Shown here one piece after another: positions 5,562 through 6,287 of a stretch of DNA of 6,287 nt. Every line of letters begins with the position of its first letter. The stretch's first letter is position 1. The translations under genes and the position numbers were made by a program. Under the pieces are notes generated by a model that was given only the letters and a program-made list of their open reading frames with translations, was not told where the DNA came from and did no database searches. The stretch spans positions 1-6,287 of the forward strand of contig QMOL01000183.1 of assembly GCA_003648225.1 (NCBI GenBank). Direction: 5' to 3'. The DNA is from Chlamydiota bacterium. Its GTDB lineage: Bacteria > Auribacterota > UBA3054 > B51-G9.

Positions 5562-6287
5562 ATGAAAACAAAAAAGCAAAACCAAAAATCGAAAACGGCA
5601 GTAATTATTGCCACAACTATCTTATTATTTAATCTTACTGCCATTACTCAGGCAGCAGGACTGCTCAAACCAATTAACGGTGGTGAAAACAGCGTTAAAA
5701 TCAAATCTCATAAAGTTAATGTTACTATTAATAACGGATTCGCAAAAACTGAGGTCGATCAGATATTCCAAAACACCGGAACAGTTGATTTAGATGCCGT
5801 TTATTCTTTCCCAATTCCTAAAAAAGCAAGTTTGTCGGAAGTGAGTTATTGGATTAACGGTAAAGAAGTTATTGGTGAAGTCCTTGAAAAGGAAAAAGCA
5901 AAAAAAATACATAATGAACAAAAAAATAAAGGTAAAGATACCGCACTCGCTGAAAAAAAAGACTTCAAAACTTTCGAAATCAGCGTTTCGCCCGTTAGAG
6001 CAGGTAAAGAAACCCGCGTACGAATCGTTTATTATCAACCTTTAGAAATTGATCTCGGCGTGGGAAGATATTTGTATCCGCTTGCCGAAGGCGGCGTTGA
6101 TGAAGAACAAATTGCTTTTTGGTCGGTTGACGATGAGGTAACAGAAACATTTGCGTTTAATTTGAAACTTAAATCAGCGTTTCCCGTTGCGGATGTCAGA
6201 TTACCTCATTATGATTCTCTTGCTTCAATAACTAAAAATGTTGTTTCAAATGAAAATAAATATGTCGGTGATATTTATGATGTAACG
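5562..6287 (+). CDS. VIT-domain surface protein, 5' part (runs off the window)
   Basis: The reading frame is open for all 242 codons to the right edge. A basic N-terminus (KTKKQNQKSK) and hydrophobic segment (12-28) ending TQAA form a Sec signal peptide. Residues about 40-165 are a VIT (vault/inter-alpha-trypsin) domain: VDQIFQNTG, then AVYSFPIPKKASLSEVSYWINGKEVIGEV across 79-107 (the F-P-x-P and G-x-V core), EKEKAKKIH, and VSPVRAGKETRVRIVYYQPL (142-161). In bacteria this domain usually precedes a von Willebrand A domain, often in surface-anchored proteins; that part, and any C-terminal sorting signal, would be outside the window. A lysine-rich insert (KKIHNEQKNKGKDTALAEKK, 114-133) sits between strands. 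It is preceded by GGAGA, the small peptide ORF and a sigma-54 promoter. Expression on demand through sigma-54 is the likely control. Confidence 0.85.
   Translation, partial: MKTKKQNQKSKTAVIIATTILLFNLTAITQAAGLLKPINGGENSVKIKSHKVNVTINNGFAKTEVDQIFQNTGTVDLDAVYSFPIPKKASLSEVSYWINGKEVIGEVLEKEKAKKIHNEQKNKGKDTALAEKKDFKTFEISVSPVRAGKETRVRIVYYQPLEIDLGVGRYLYPLAEGGVDEEQIAFWSVDDEVTETFAFNLKLKSAFPVADVRLPHYDSLASITKNVVSNENKYVGDIYDVT

Noticed and set aside
5790..6038. 82-codon minus-strand ORF rich in Phe
   Set aside because: It is the antisense shadow of the lysine-rich part of the VIT domain. 5450-5644 on the minus strand is likewise a shadow of the small ORF and VIT signal peptide.
5562..6287. Exosortase or sortase substrate call for the VIT protein
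   Set aside because: Some bacterial VIT proteins carry sorting signals, but the C-terminus lies outside the window and no sorting enzyme is present.

Overview
The window is AT-rich bacterial DNA holding four recognisable protein genes and one tiny one. Three lie on the minus strand: a secreted TPR-like helical-repeat protein, a sigma-54 enhancer-binding activator, and a secreted GDSL/SGNH esterase of the CE2 type. Two lie divergently on the plus strand: a 34-residue secreted-peptide ORF and the first 242 codons of a VIT-domain surface protein that runs off the right edge. Two genes have clear Shine-Dalgarno sites (TPR and VIT genes) and all exported products have Sec signal peptides. The mix of an activator with no receiver domain, VIT and TPR exported proteins, a CE2-like esterase and intergenic palindromes is what I would expect from an AT-rich member of the PVC group (Lentisphaerota, Kiritimatiellota or Verrucomicrobiota). 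That placement is inference; no marker gene is present.

Layout. 1-349 is gene-free and carries two copies of a three-hairpin element in inverted orientation; each central hairpin has GTAG at its foot, the hallmark of REP elements mobilised by RAYT (TnpA-REP) proteins. 350-2326 is the TPR gene, 2471-3937 the sigma-54 activator and 4138-5238 the esterase. The gaps between them (2327-2470, 3938-4137) hold degenerate dispersed intergenic repeats and low-complexity sequence, not genes. 5239-5418 is a divergent control region: a good sigma-70 type promoter facing the esterase gene, an inverted repeat over its -10 region, and a -24/-12 sigma-54 promoter facing right. 5419-5523 is the small peptide ORF and 5562 onward is the VIT gene.

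How it may work together. The sigma-54 promoter (TGG at 5373, GC at 5386-5387, exact 10-bp gap) lies just upstream of the peptide ORF and the VIT gene, and a sigma-54 activator is encoded about 1.4 kb away. The simplest model is that the activator, perhaps bound at the inverted repeat at 5272-5305, switches on an envelope unit made of a small secreted peptide plus a VIT surface protein. Promoter geometry and protein motifs are seen directly; the regulatory link and the function of the unit are inferred.
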